Source: Pseudoalteromonas shioyasakiensis (GTDB lineage: Bacteria; Pseudomonadota; Gammaproteobacteria; Enterobacterales; Alteromonadaceae). From it: DNA of 64,000 nucleotides. Positions 48,207 through 57,518 of the stretch are shown here, one piece after another. The position numbers were made by a program, and so were the translations under genes. The stretch's first letter is position 1. Each line of letters starts with the position of its first letter. The stretch lies in assembly GCF_001550135.1 (NCBI RefSeq), contig NZ_LRUE01000022.1, positions 213,389 to 277,388 of the forward strand. Direction: 5' to 3'. The notes under the pieces were generated by a model that worked only from the letters and a program-made list of their open reading frames with translations, was not told the origin of the DNA and did not search any database.

Positions 48207-49565
48207 ATGCCAGAAGCCTTTGAACAAGATTACCCACTACAACAACTCAAACAAGTGACCAAGTCACTCAATAGTGGTCAATTTGTTCAAGTGCGCGGAA
48301 TGTTAGCCAAAACGGCACCTTGTGATACAGCCCTTTTACTTGAATCTTCTCCCCATAAAATTCGTCGTATGCTTTGGCAGCTGGTTGATCCAGATGTCCG
48401 TGGTGATGTTCTAGAAGAACTCTCTGAAGATGTACGTCTTGGCATTATTGCCCAGATGGAGCCTGAGCACATTGCTGCTGCCACTGAAGATATGGACGAC
48501 GATGACTTAGGTGAGGTTTTACGTAGTCTTCCTGATACTGTATATCAAGACGTTGTCAGTGCCATGGATTCGCAAGATAGAGAGAGAGCAACTCAAGCAC
48601 TTTCTTATCAAGAGCGTTCAGCCGGTGCCTTGATGAACAGCGATACGGTTACCATTCGTCCTGACGTTACTCTCGATGTTGTACTGCGCTATTTACGCTT
48701 ACGAGGTGAGCTACCAGAGGGTACCGATGACTTATATGTAGTTGATAAGCATAACTGCTTTTTAGGCGCGCTTTCATTAACTACATTGCTGACCAGCCCA
48801 TCAGATAAAATTGTTCGTGATTTAATGGATGAAGACTGTGAGTCAATCCTAATCTCTATGGATGAAAGTGATGTAGCGCAATTGTTTGAACGTCACAACT
48901 GGATTTCAGCCCCTGTCGTCGATGATAACGCTCACTTGCTTGGTCGTATTACCATCGATGATATCGTTGACGTAATCCGTGAAGATGCTGAACACAGCAT
49001 GCTTAGCCTCGCTGGTCTTGACGACGAAGAAGATACCTTTGCGCCAGTGCTAAAAAGTTCGCAGCGTCGCTCTATTTGGCTTGGGGTTAACTTATTAACC
49101 GCATTGTTAGCAGCCATTGTGGCAAGCTTTTTCGAAAACACCTTAGCAATCTTGCCTATTTTAGCGGTACTCAATGGTATCGTCCCTTCAATGGGGGGTG
49201 TTGCGGGTAGCCAAACCCTAACTCTGGTTATTCGTGGTATAGCGGTTGGTCATATCAACCAAACCAACCAACGCTTCTTATTACTTAAGGAGCTGGCGAT
49301 TGGCGCACTGAATGGCATTATTTGGTCGATATTAATTGCTGGTGTGGTTGCCCTATGGCAGTGGGACTTTAAACTCGGCGCAGTGCTGGCCTTTGCAATG
49401 TTTATGAATCTTGTTGCCGCTGGTATTGCGGGTGCGAGCATTCCATTAATTCTTAAGAAAATGAAAATAGACCCAGCCCTCGCCGGCAGTGTGGTACTGA
49501 CAACCGTCACTGATATTGTTGGTATCTTTGCCTTTTTAGGCACCGCAACCTGGTTATTGATCTAA
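48207..49565 (+). CDS. mgtE: Magnesium transporter MgtE
   Basis: A 452-residue MgtE-type Mg2+ channel: an N-terminal helical MgtE_N domain (about 15-125), two CBS domains (about 130-255) and a five-helix membrane domain (about 290-450; GVVPSMGGVAGSQ-like, here GIVPSMGGVAGSQTL). I start at the ATG at 48207, five nt after AAGGA; a farther ATG at 48156 adds an unmatched 17-residue hydrophobic extension. It follows ptsO, a neighbour pair also seen in other gammaproteobacteria. Confidence 0.93.
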   Translation: MPEAFEQDYPLQQLKQVTKSLNSGQFVQVRGMLAKTAPCDTALLLESSPHKIRRMLWQLVDPDVRGDVLEELSEDVRLGIIAQMEPEHIAAATEDMDDDDLGEVLRSLPDTVYQDVVSAMDSQDRERATQALSYQERSAGALMNSDTVTIRPDVTLDVVLRYLRLRGELPEGTDDLYVVDKHNCFLGALSLTTLLTSPSDKIVRDLMDEDCESILISMDESDVAQLFERHNWISAPVVDDNAHLLGRITIDDIVDVIREDAEHSMLSLAGLDDEEDTFAPVLKSSQRRSIWLGVNLLTALLAAIVASFFENTLAILPILAVLNGIVPSMGGVAGSQTLTLVIRGIAVGHINQTNQRFLLLKELAIGALNGIIWSILIAGVVALWQWDFKLGAVLAFAMFMNLVAAGIAGASIPLILKKMKIDPALAGSVVLTTVTDIVGIFAFLGTATWLLI

Positions 49566-49570
49566 TATAA

Positions 49571-49590
49571 AACGGCCCTTTAAGGGCCGT
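49571..49590. terminator. Bidirectional terminator between mgtE and ygiQ
   Basis: Palindromic stem ACGGCCCTT / AAGGGCCGT (49571-49590) with T-rich sequence on both sides, between convergent genes. Confidence 0.75.
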
Positions 49591-49601
49591 ATTTATATCT
49601 T

Positions 49602-51779
49602 TTACTTTGCGCGCTGCTTATTTTTACCTACTCGAGGTTTGGTATTGGCCTTTTTAAACTGGCTAAAACCGGTGTGACGAGTCAGTGCCGCACGGCCTTT
49701 ACCGCCCTTTCCTCTAGCAGCTTTCTCGTTACGACCTTCTTCAGGTACCAAACAGTTCGGTCCTTTACCGATTAGATTCGCTTTGCCCATTTTTCTTAGT
49801 GCTTCACGGATCATCGGCCAACCAGCAGGATCGTGGTAACGTAAAATCGCTTTGTGTAAGCGACGCTGGCGTGCGCCTTTTGGAACAGGCACTTGCTCAG
49901 TATTGTTCTTAATATTGCGCAGCGAGTTCATCTCAGTGTGATAGATCGTGGTTGCATTGGCCATCGGTGATGGATAAAAGTTTTGCACTTGATCAAGCTT
50001 AAAGTCATTAGACTTTAACCACAACGCCATGTTCACCATGTCTTCGTCTTTCGTTCCTGGGTGAGCAGAAATAAAATACGGGATCAAATACTGCTTTTTA
50101 CCCGCTTCTTTTGAGTATTTATCAAATAGCTCTTTAAACTTATCGTAAGCTCCCATGCCCGGCTTCATCATCTTAGACAATGGACCATCTTCAGTATGCT
50201 CAGGGGCAATTTTTAAGTACCCGCCTACGTGATGGGTAACCAACTCTTTTACATAGCGAGGGTCTTCTACAGCTAAGTCATAACGTACGCCAGACGCAAT
50301 CAAAATTTTCTTCACACCTTTTACATCACGGGCTTTTTTATAAAGCTCAATAGTTGGGGTGTGATCCGTGTCCATGTGCTTACAGATATCAGGATAAACA
50401 CATGATAAACGTCGGCATGTACTCTCTGCTTTTTTACTCTTACAGCGCAACTTGTACATATTCGCTGTCGGTCCACCTAAGTCAGAGATAACCCCAGTAA
50501 AGCCCGGTACTCTGTCACGAATTTGCTCAATTTCATCAATAATTGATTGCTCAGAACGGCTTTGAATAATACGTCCTTCGTGCTCTGTAATCGAACAGAA
50601 AGAACAGCCACCAAAGCAACCACGCATGATGTTCACCGAGGTTTTAATCATTTCATAGGCTGGGATTTTTTCATCGCCGTAGCTTGGGTGCGGAATACGC
50701 TGATATGGCAAACCAAATACGCCATCCATTTCTTCAGTTTCAAGCGGAAATGCAGGCGGGTTAACCCAAATAGAACGGTCTCCATGGCGTTGAAATAACG
50801 CACGTGCACAACCTGGGTTTGTTTCTTGGTGCAAAATACGCGAGGCATGGGCATAAAGCGGTTTATTTACGCTTACTTGCTCATACGCTGGTAGCTTAAC
50901 GTAGGTCTTTTCCCAAGGCTTAGGACGAGCTGGCTGGATAGTGATTGGCTTAGCCGCCTCGGCACTTAAATCAATACCTGCTTTTTTAAATTCAGATTTA
51001 CTACAACCCACATCATCTGCGCCATACGGGTTTGGAATTGGATCAATCTTACCGATTTTATCAATTGCAGTTGAGTCACTACCACGCCAACCCGGTAATG
51101 GTTCTTTACGAATAACCGCAGTACCACGAATATCTTGAATTGTCTCAACCGACTCACCCGCAGCAATACGGTGGGCAACTTCAACAAGTGGGCGCTCAGC
51201 ATTACCGTAAATTAGAATGTCAGCTTTGGCATCAAACAATACGCTACGGCGTACTTTTTCTTGCCAATAATCATAATGAGCAATACGGCGTAAACTCGCC
51301 TCAATACCACCAATGATCAGCGGCACATCTTTATAAGCTTCGCGACAGCGTTGGCTGTATACAACTACCGCACGGTCAGGACGTTTACCGCCTATGTTAC
51401 CCGGCGTATAAGCATCATCATGACGCATACGCTTTTCAGCAGTATAACGGTTGATCATCGAGTCCATATTACCCGCTGTAACACCAAAGAATAAGTTAGG
51501 CTTACCTAACGCCATAAAGGCATCTTTTGAGTTCCAATCAGGTTGTGCAATTATACCCACACGAAAACCCTGTGACTCAAGCATACGCCCTATCACAGCC
51601 ATACCGAAACTTGGGTGATCTACATACGCATCACCACTTACAATGATCACGTCACAGCTATCCCAGCCTAACGCGTCCATTTCTGCACGAGTGGTTGGTA
51701 AAAATGGCGCCGTGCCATAGCATTCAGCCCAATACTTAGGGTAAGAAAACAGGCCTCGCTCGGCTTTTAATGCGCTCAT
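49602..51779 (-). CDS. ygiQ: YgiQ family radical SAM protein
   Basis: A 725-residue protein with an N-terminal UPF0313 domain (about 1-350), the radical-SAM cluster motif [13 protein letters not shown] near residue 390, and a basic C-terminal tail rich in Lys/Arg. YgiQ proteins are widespread and their reaction is not established. It is a single gene, convergent with mgtE. Confidence 0.94.
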   Translation of the reverse strand: MSALKAERGLFSYPKYWAECYGTAPFLPTTRAEMDALGWDSCDVIIVSGDAYVDHPSFGMAVIGRMLESQGFRVGIIAQPDWNSKDAFMALGKPNLFFGVTAGNMDSMINRYTAEKRMRHDDAYTPGNIGGKRPDRAVVVYSQRCREAYKDVPLIIGGIEASLRRIAHYDYWQEKVRRSVLFDAKADILIYGNAERPLVEVAHRIAAGESVETIQDIRGTAVIRKEPLPGWRGSDSTAIDKIGKIDPIPNPYGADDVGCSKSEFKKAGIDLSAEAAKPITIQPARPKPWEKTYVKLPAYEQVSVNKPLYAHASRILHQETNPGCARALFQRHGDRSIWVNPPAFPLETEEMDGVFGLPYQRIPHPSYGDEKIPAYEMIKTSVNIMRGCFGGCSFCSITEHEGRIIQSRSEQSIIDEIEQIRDRVPGFTGVISDLGGPTANMYKLRCKSKKAESTCRRLSCVYPDICKHMDTDHTPTIELYKKARDVKGVKKILIASGVRYDLAVEDPRYVKELVTHHVGGYLKIAPEHTEDGPLSKMMKPGMGAYDKFKELFDKYSKEAGKKQYLIPYFISAHPGTKDEDMVNMALWLKSNDFKLDQVQNFYPSPMANATTIYHTEMNSLRNIKNNTEQVPVPKGARQRRLHKAILRYHDPAGWPMIREALRKMGKANLIGKGPNCLVPEEGRNEKAARGKGGKGRAALTRHTGFSQFKKANTKPRVGKNKQRAK

Positions 51780-51840
51780 AAAGTGTACTCTGCTAACAAA
51801 AGGGGCGAATTATACCTCAGTCTTATAGATTATTATAGAA

Positions 51841-51868
51841 AACAAAACGCCCTTCACATGGAAGGGCG
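51841..51868 (-). terminator. Terminator after the REC-GGDEF-EAL gene
   Basis: Minus-strand stem CGCCCTTC / GAAGGGCG (51861-51868 with 51848-51855) followed by TTTTGTTTT. Confidence 0.8.
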
Positions 51869-51900
51869 CTGTTTAATTTTTATGTAATTACTGGAACTGG

Positions 51901-54096
51901 TTACTGCTTAGCTTGCAAGTAGGTAATTAACTCTTTTTCAGGCATAGGCTTAGCGTACATAAAGCCTTGCACTTCATCACAGCCAAGCTGGGCTAAATAA
52001 TCCGCTTGCGCTTGTGTCTCAACCCCTTCTGCTATGGTTTTTAAGCCTAACCTTGCACCAAGAGAAATAATTAACGCAGCAATCGCCTGACAATCTTGAC
52101 CTGGTAAGTCTTTAATAAAGTCGCGATCAATTTTGAGTCTGTCTAGCGGCAGTTTTTGCAAGTAACTTAACGATGAAAACCCTGTACCGAAGTCGTCGAT
52201 CGCAATCTCGATACCAAACTCTTTAAGTTCTTTTAGTGTGGTGATCACATTAGCTAGCTCATCCATAACCACGCTTTCAGTCACTTCGAGTTCAATAAAC
52301 TGCGGTTTTACATCATATTTAATAAGCGTGTCTTTAACCTGCTGCGCATAGCCTTTAACTTTAAATTGCGGCACTGAAACATTTACAGCAATGCTAATTG
52401 CAAAGCCCATTGCTTCGAGGCGCTTTTGCTGCATACATGCTTGCTCTAGCACCCATTGCCCTATTTCAACAATTAAACCGGCATCTTCAGCCATTGGAAC
52501 GAAAATCGCTGGCGAAATATACTGACCATTACCTGACGGCCAACGCAGTAGCGCTTCACAGCCAATGATTTCAAGGGTGTTTAAATCAAGTTGTGGCTGA
52601 AACCAAACCTCTAATTTACGCTGCTCAAAATCTTGACGAAGCTGTCTGATGATCCCTAAACGCCAAGCCATTTTCTCTTCCATGTCTGGGGTATACGTCA
52701 CCACCATTTCAGAAGATTGTTTTTTAGCCTGGTTAAGCGCAATGTAGCCCAGCTTTAAGGTCTCGATCCCTGCTTGCAGGAAGTCACCTTGATAACATAA
52801 ACCAATTTTAAAGTTGATTGGTAAAATGTGTTCACCTGCATTGAACGGCAAACTTAAGTGCTCGCGTAGTAGCTCAACGTCACATTCACCAACGGGTAAC
52901 AGTAAGCCAAATACATCTGCACCGATGCGCGAGAGCAGCTCAGCATTTGGGTATTCTTGATGCAGTCTATCAACAATGGCATTTAGTAATAAGTTACCAA
53001 TCTCTTGGCCTAAGCCATTGTTAATATCTGAGAATTGCGCAACATCAATTAATAAAAAGACATAGTCACTTTTACCCGGCTGGTAGTAACGCTCCACTTT
53101 ATTCATGAAATCGTTACGATTCGATAAGCCAGTTAAAACATCTTTATAAGCTGCATCACGTAAACGGTTGAACAGCCTAACATTATCAAGACCAACACTG
53201 ACATTGGTTAAAAATATCTCTGCAAATTGTAGTTGCGAAGGACTTGGTGTGTGCTCGGTTTCTAAGTAAATAGCTGCTTGGCGGTTTTTGCTTTTTAATA
53301 AGTACGTACTGTCTACATCGGTGTGCTGATGCTCACCTTGGGCTAGGCAGTTGTTAACTTGCATGATAATACGGCCATCATCAAGCTGCTCAATACCCTG
53401 GCCAATAAACTCATTATATTCAGCACAACCACCTAAAACATAAACCTGATTGTCATCTTCAATAGAACCACACAGTAAACCTTGCGGTTCGCAATCTAAA
53501 ATAATTGAGAGCTGCTTAATCACTGCCATTGAAAAGGCTTTGATATCAGTAAAACCAAGAATAGCCTTAGATGCATACAAAATATTATTTAACGCGCGGC
53601 TTTGAAATTCGAGCTGACATACTTGCTCATAAGAGCGAATAGCCGTAACAAGGGCGGTGATAAGTTTACTACGTGTAAGTTCTGTTTTTGTTTTGTAGTC
53701 GTTAATATCGTATTCGCGGATCACTTTTTCTTCAGGTGCGTAGCCTGGTTGTCCGGTACGTAAAATAATGCGCACATTGTGATTATTAAGGCACTCTCTA
53801 ACCTGCTTTACAACTTGCAAGCCAGCATCATCTGACTCCATAACCACATCAAGGAGAATTACCGAAATCGAATGGTCATTTTTAAGTAATTCGAGCGCTT
53901 CTGCACCTGAGTAGGCATGGTGAAATCGCAGCCCTTTATCCCAAAACTCAACGCCTGAGAGGGCAAGCTTAGTAACTGAATGTATTTCTGGATCATCATC
54001 GACAATTAATACGTCCCAAAAATCAGAGACAGTTTCATCCACTAACTGTTCGTCATCTTGGTCACTAAACAAAAAGTCGTTACTCTCTGATGCCAT
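51901..54096 (-). CDS. Response regulator with DUF3369, degenerate GGDEF and EAL domains
   Basis: A 731-residue cyclic-di-GMP protein. Receiver domain about 28-150 with phospho-acceptor Asp83 (VILLDVVMES); DUF3369 sensor-like domain about 150-310; GGDEF-like domain about 315-470 whose signature is GADVF (392-396), so cyclase activity is unlikely; EAL domain about 480-730 with E514-A-L, VNVSVPQF, DDFGTGFSS, KIDRDFI and EGVET all intact, which predicts phosphodiesterase activity. No kinase is adjacent, so its partner is elsewhere. AAGGAATTATTA precedes the ATG. Confidence 0.92.
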   Translation of the reverse strand: MASESNDFLFSDQDDEQLVDETVSDFWDVLIVDDDPEIHSVTKLALSGVEFWDKGLRFHHAYSGAEALELLKNDHSISVILLDVVMESDDAGLQVVKQVRECLNNHNVRIILRTGQPGYAPEEKVIREYDINDYKTKTELTRSKLITALVTAIRSYEQVCQLEFQSRALNNILYASKAILGFTDIKAFSMAVIKQLSIILDCEPQGLLCGSIEDDNQVYVLGGCAEYNEFIGQGIEQLDDGRIIMQVNNCLAQGEHQHTDVDSTYLLKSKNRQAAIYLETEHTPSPSQLQFAEIFLTNVSVGLDNVRLFNRLRDAAYKDVLTGLSNRNDFMNKVERYYQPGKSDYVFLLIDVAQFSDINNGLGQEIGNLLLNAIVDRLHQEYPNAELLSRIGADVFGLLLPVGECDVELLREHLSLPFNAGEHILPINFKIGLCYQGDFLQAGIETLKLGYIALNQAKKQSSEMVVTYTPDMEEKMAWRLGIIRQLRQDFEQRKLEVWFQPQLDLNTLEIIGCEALLRWPSGNGQYISPAIFVPMAEDAGLIVEIGQWVLEQACMQQKRLEAMGFAISIAVNVSVPQFKVKGYAQQVKDTLIKYDVKPQFIELEVTESVVMDELANVITTLKELKEFGIEIAIDDFGTGFSSLSYLQKLPLDRLKIDRDFIKDLPGQDCQAIAALIISLGARLGLKTIAEGVETQAQADYLAQLGCDEVQGFMYAKPMPEKELITYLQAKQ

Positions 54097-54242
54097 TAAT
54101 AATTCCTTAGAGTGATCCCCGTAATACTGTAACTATGGCGCCACTCCATTTTACAGCGATGCTCAAAATTCTATCACTTATTTAACTATGATACATTAGT
54201 GATAGCTTATATAGTATCAAACAGATTATAGTCTATGTTACG

Positions 54243-54248
54243 TATAAT
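54243..54248 (+). promoter_or_regulatory. Consensus -10 upstream of the SRPBCC gene
   Basis: TATAAT at 54243-54248 predicts a transcript start near 54255, which would exclude the ATG at 54252 and give a leader of about 30 nt before the GAGGTGA ribosome-binding site at 54276-54282. The -35 region is weak. Confidence 0.55.
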
Positions 54249-54286
54249 GTTATGAAAGTTATAAAACAATTGCCTGAGGTGAGATT

Positions 54287-54862
54287 ATTAAAATACTCAT
54301 TTTTACCCTAAAAGCGATTTTTATCAGCATTCTGATCTCACTTGTGATTGGGCTTATGCTTTCACCGCAATATACTGTTCACAAATCAATTAAAGTGAAT
54401 GCGAGCAGTGCTGAGATTGCAAGCCTTATAGGCGACTTTAATCAATGGCCTAAGTGGCAACCATGGCAGGCTGTCGACCCGAGTATTAAATTTACCATTG
54501 CAGAACCTAGCCAAGGAGTAGGTGCACATCAATTTTGGCAAAGTCGCTTTGGCGAAGGTGAAATGACCATCACCCAACTCGACAACAGCCAGCTTTCATT
54601 TAATATCTTATTTAATAAAGAACACATTGCCCAAGGCACAATTCGCTATTTACCTGAAGGCGATAACGTTAACATTGAGTGTTCATTAAAAGGTGAGGTC
54701 AACACCCCTATTATTGGTGGCTACCTTGCTTTACTAAGTCAGTATATTCTCAATAACACAGTAAAACTGGCGCTCAATAACATCAAAACTCATGCGCAGT
54801 TAGCAACAACAGGCAAGGACAGTGTGACCGATGACAGTGAAAGCAGCTCAGGCGAGAGTTAA
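54287..54862 (+). CDS. Membrane-anchored SRPBCC (START-like) protein with probable ATT start
   Basis: A roughly 191-residue protein: one signal anchor (about 2-24, rich in Ile/Leu) and an SRPBCC ligand-binding domain (SSAEIASLIGDFNQWPKWQPW; GEGEMTITQLDNSQLSF). The first standard start is GTG at 54344, which would cut the anchor in half. In frame from ATT at 54287 the sequence reads (M)KILIFTLKAIF..., the usual anchor of this family, and GAGGTGA lies four nt upstream; an in-frame stop at 54275 excludes anything earlier. Ligand unknown. It overlaps the next gene by 32 nt. Confidence 0.75.
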   Translation: MKILIFTLKAIFISILISLVIGLMLSPQYTVHKSIKVNASSAEIASLIGDFNQWPKWQPWQAVDPSIKFTIAEPSQGVGAHQFWQSRFGEGEMTITQLDNSQLSFNILFNKEHIAQGTIRYLPEGDNVNIECSLKGEVNTPIIGGYLALLSQYILNNTVKLALNNIKTHAQLATTGKDSVTDDSESSSGES

Positions 54863-55718
54863 TCTTGCTAATATCATAGAAAACCAGCTTGGCTACCCTA
54901 TTCATAAGGCATCATCGGCTAGGATCAACCATGCTGGTGATGACAGCTACTCAGCACAAGGTCAACAGCAGTTAGCTTATCAAATTAAAGCGCAAGCAAG
55001 CCTTTTAGAGCGCGCCCAAACTCGCCAAGAAATTCAATTCATTAAGCGCCAAGAAAATATCGAAACCATTATGGCGATGGCTATGGCGTTTTGCCCCGAT
55101 GTCACTGGCCAACAACAACCAGATTTTGATTGGATAGAGCGCTTTATTAGTTTATGTGAAGACACAGCTAATTCTTCAATGCAAAAGCTATGGGCAAAAA
55201 TACTCGCAGGTGAGACCGTGTCACCGGGCACCTTTTCGATTAAAAGCTTACAAACCCTTAAGCACATGACACAGCGCGAAGCAGATGCCCTTCAGCGCTG
55301 TACATCACTGTGTGGCTTCAATGAAAAAGATAACAGCCACTTAATTTTACTTGGCTTTTACAAGAAGCCTTCACTGTTTGATTTACTTAGAAAAGGTAAC
55401 AAGGTGTCATTTAATTTAGGGAAAACCCCTGTTAGCTTTCCTGACATTCTTACCCTGATGGATATTAACTTGCTGTATCGAAAAGAAATCGAATCAGCTG
55501 TTTTAAAAGCTGGCCAAGAACTGGTGCTGAGCTTTATGAATCAACGCTTGGTTTTAAAAGCAAAAAGTAATGACTTAGTACTCAGTTATTATAAATTTAC
55601 ACAAACGGGCGACGAGTTAAGAAAGCTAATCGCATCGCCAATAAATAAGGCTTATAAGCAGATACTTTCAACATCATTAGAAGATGAATTTGAAGTTAGC
55701 TGGCAAGCTTTAAAATAA
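54831..55718 (+). CDS. TIGR03899-like conserved protein
   Basis: A 295-residue cytoplasmic protein that I believe matches the TIGR03899 family of Vibrio, Shewanella and relatives. Recognisable parts are an N-terminal helical region (about 40-85, QAQLLERAQTRQEIQFIKRQ-like), the motif MQKLWAKILAGETVSPGTFS near 118 that also occurs in DUF2806-type proteins, and a C-terminal alpha/beta region. No catalytic motif is seen. It overlaps the SRPBCC gene by 32 nt in another frame, so expression is probably coupled. Family name is from memory. Confidence 0.75.
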   Translation: MTVKAAQARVNLANIIENQLGYPIHKASSARINHAGDDSYSAQGQQQLAYQIKAQASLLERAQTRQEIQFIKRQENIETIMAMAMAFCPDVTGQQQPDFDWIERFISLCEDTANSSMQKLWAKILAGETVSPGTFSIKSLQTLKHMTQREADALQRCTSLCGFNEKDNSHLILLGFYKKPSLFDLLRKGNKVSFNLGKTPVSFPDILTLMDINLLYRKEIESAVLKAGQELVLSFMNQRLVLKAKSNDLVLSYYKFTQTGDELRKLIASPINKAYKQILSTSLEDEFEVSWQALK

Positions 55719-55729
55719 AGCTGCCAGCT
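55698..55729 (+). other. Hairpin spanning the stop codon of the TIGR03899-like gene
   Basis: AGCTGGCAAGCTTTA pairs with TAAAGCTGCCAGCT with one bulged base, so the stop codon lies in the loop-side of a 14-bp stem. No T-run follows. It may protect the mRNA 3' end or act as a weak terminator before the convergent gene at 55752. Confidence 0.5.
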
Positions 55730-55751
55730 AAATATAAACCGAAAAACTCGA

Positions 55752-56522
55752 TTAGAAGTGGATTTGAATACCCGCAAATGGACCTGATGCATCTAAATCT
55801 GTGTAGATATCATCAATATCATCAAGCTCTAAAGTCATTGAGCGGTAACCCGCTTTAATGTCCATATCAATTGCTAAGTTATCAAGTAAAGCGTATGCAA
55901 CACCCGCTTGGTAGTCTTGAATTTTGCTATCGTCGATAGCCAGTAAGCTACCTTCAAAGAATACGCTTAAACCTGTTAACGGCAAGCCAACTTCAGCACG
56001 ACCATACACTAAAGGTACGAAACCAGAAAAATCAACGCGCTCAGTTGTACTTGGGCCACCTTCTTGCGAAGTACCCGTTACCGTAATTTCACCGTCAAAT
56101 TGTTTAGCGTTTACACCTAAATCAATTGAAACCAAATCATTATCAAAGATTTCGTAATATAGGATGTAGTCAACATGTGATAAATCACTCACTGTGCCTA
56201 CTTGTGTGCCTACAACGTAATCAGAACCACCAAAGCTAAACGTTTCATCAAGTGTTGTATCACCATTTAACTCAAGTTCAGTGTATTTTAGTTTAATGTT
56301 TGGTACTAACGGCACTGGGTGCTCAAGTGCTGCGTAGTAGCTCGTAAACGTTTCATCATCAAATTTAAAGCTTTGTAGATTTCCGTCTTGAGCAAAACTA
56401 CCGCTGTTATCTGATTGCCAGCCATCAACACCTAGGTATAAACCTAATAATGTATCAGCTTGCGCTGTTGGAGCTAAACAGGCCATTGAAAGGGCAGCTG
56501 CTAAACAGTACTTTTTCATCAT
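55752..56522 (-). CDS. TIGR04219-family outer-membrane beta-barrel protein
   Basis: A 256-residue exported protein (signal peptide about 1-22, AQA-DT) with alternating strands and a C-terminal GPFAGIQIHF ending in Phe, as expected for a small outer-membrane barrel. The start LLGLYLGVDGWQ and the VPNIKLKYTELE segment fit the TIGR04219 family of marine gammaproteobacteria. Function unknown. It starts one nt after the DUF2333 gene ends, with AAGGA upstream. Confidence 0.85.
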   Translation of the reverse strand: MMKKYCLAAALSMACLAPTAQADTLLGLYLGVDGWQSDNSGSFAQDGNLQSFKFDDETFTSYYAALEHPVPLVPNIKLKYTELELNGDTTLDETFSFGGSDYVVGTQVGTVSDLSHVDYILYYEIFDNDLVSIDLGVNAKQFDGEITVTGTSQEGGPSTTERVDFSGFVPLVYGRAEVGLPLTGLSVFFEGSLLAIDDSKIQDYQAGVAYALLDNLAIDMDIKAGYRSMTLELDDIDDIYTDLDASGPFAGIQIHF

Positions 56523-56523
56523 T

Positions 56524-57510
56524 TTATCCTTGCGCTAAAAGTTCGCTAAGTTCAATTAGAGCCGCATTGGCTCGAGAAATATAATTCGCCATGACCAGTG
56601 AGTGGTTAGCAACAAAACCAAAACCACTGCCATTTAAGATCATTGGGCTCCACACAGTTTCTTGCGTGGCCTCTAATTCACGAATAATTTGTTGCAGACT
56701 AACACGAGCATTTTTCTTTTCTAAGACATCAGCAAAATCATATTCAACCGCTTGTAAAAAGTGCAGTAATGCCCACGTTGCACCACGCGATTCATAAAAT
56801 ACATCATCAATTTGCCACCAAGATGTTTTTACTTGGCTTTGCAAAGGGGTGTATGTTGCTTGATGAGCCGCAGTATCGCCAGCTAAATCAGTGTTCAAAC
56901 GATCTTGGCCAACACTTGCGCTTAGACGCTGACTTAAACTACCTAAGCGCTTTTCAGCTTCTTTTAACCAGCCACGTAAGTTATCGGCACGGGCATAAAA
57001 CTGGCTATCTCGATCGTTCTGATCCGCAATTTGGGTACGGTATACAATAAGTAAATCAATACCCTTTTGATATTCAGTTTCTGCGCTAGGCCATGCCCAT
57101 GCTACCGAGCTTATATTAAATTGCGGCTGTGCTTTTTTAAGTGCTTCGTGCTCAGTTGATTGAGACTGTGAACGGCTGAAGTCTTTACGCATCGACAACA
57201 CTAAATCTCGGGTCATCTCAAGCGCGCCATATTCCCACGCCGGCATGTTATCCATCATTACACTTGGTGGCATCATATCGTTAGATAAGTAGCCGCCAGG
57301 CTTATTTAATAATGTACTTGCCACATTGATCAACGTAGTTGTTGTTGTGTAGCCGGTGACAAACTTTTCACCGCGCATTTGCGCTTCCTGTTTTGCCTTG
57401 CTAACAACATCCATACGAGCTGGTTCACTACTCCAGTAAACAGCAATCGCGTAAAAAATAATTAGTATAATAAGTAATGCACTGGCTATTTTTCCTTTAT
57501 GCTCAGACAT
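56524..57510 (-). CDS. DUF2333 family membrane-anchored protein
   Basis: A 328-residue protein with one N-terminal helix (about 9-27) and a periplasmic helical domain. The family signature GGYLSNDMMPPSVMMDNMPA and the later RGATWALLHFLQAVEYDF are clear. Function is unknown; a strong AGGAGG precedes the ATG. It is the middle gene of a tight operon: copper chaperone-like, DUF2333, outer-membrane barrel, with gaps of 8 and 1 nt, suggesting an envelope-spanning role. Confidence 0.9.
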   Translation of the reverse strand: MSEHKGKIASALLIILIIFYAIAVYWSSEPARMDVVSKAKQEAQMRGEKFVTGYTTTTTLINVASTLLNKPGGYLSNDMMPPSVMMDNMPAWEYGALEMTRDLVLSMRKDFSRSQSQSTEHEALKKAQPQFNISSVAWAWPSAETEYQKGIDLLIVYRTQIADQNDRDSQFYARADNLRGWLKEAEKRLGSLSQRLSASVGQDRLNTDLAGDTAAHQATYTPLQSQVKTSWWQIDDVFYESRGATWALLHFLQAVEYDFADVLEKKNARVSLQQIIRELEATQETVWSPMILNGSGFGFVANHSLVMANYISRANAALIELSELLAQG

Positions 57511-57518
57511 AATACCTC

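Noticed and set aside
54252..54311. 19-codon reading frame (MKVIKQLPEV...) before the SRPBCC gene as a leader peptide
   Set aside because: The consensus -10 at 54243 would place the transcript start after its ATG, and it has no Shine-Dalgarno.
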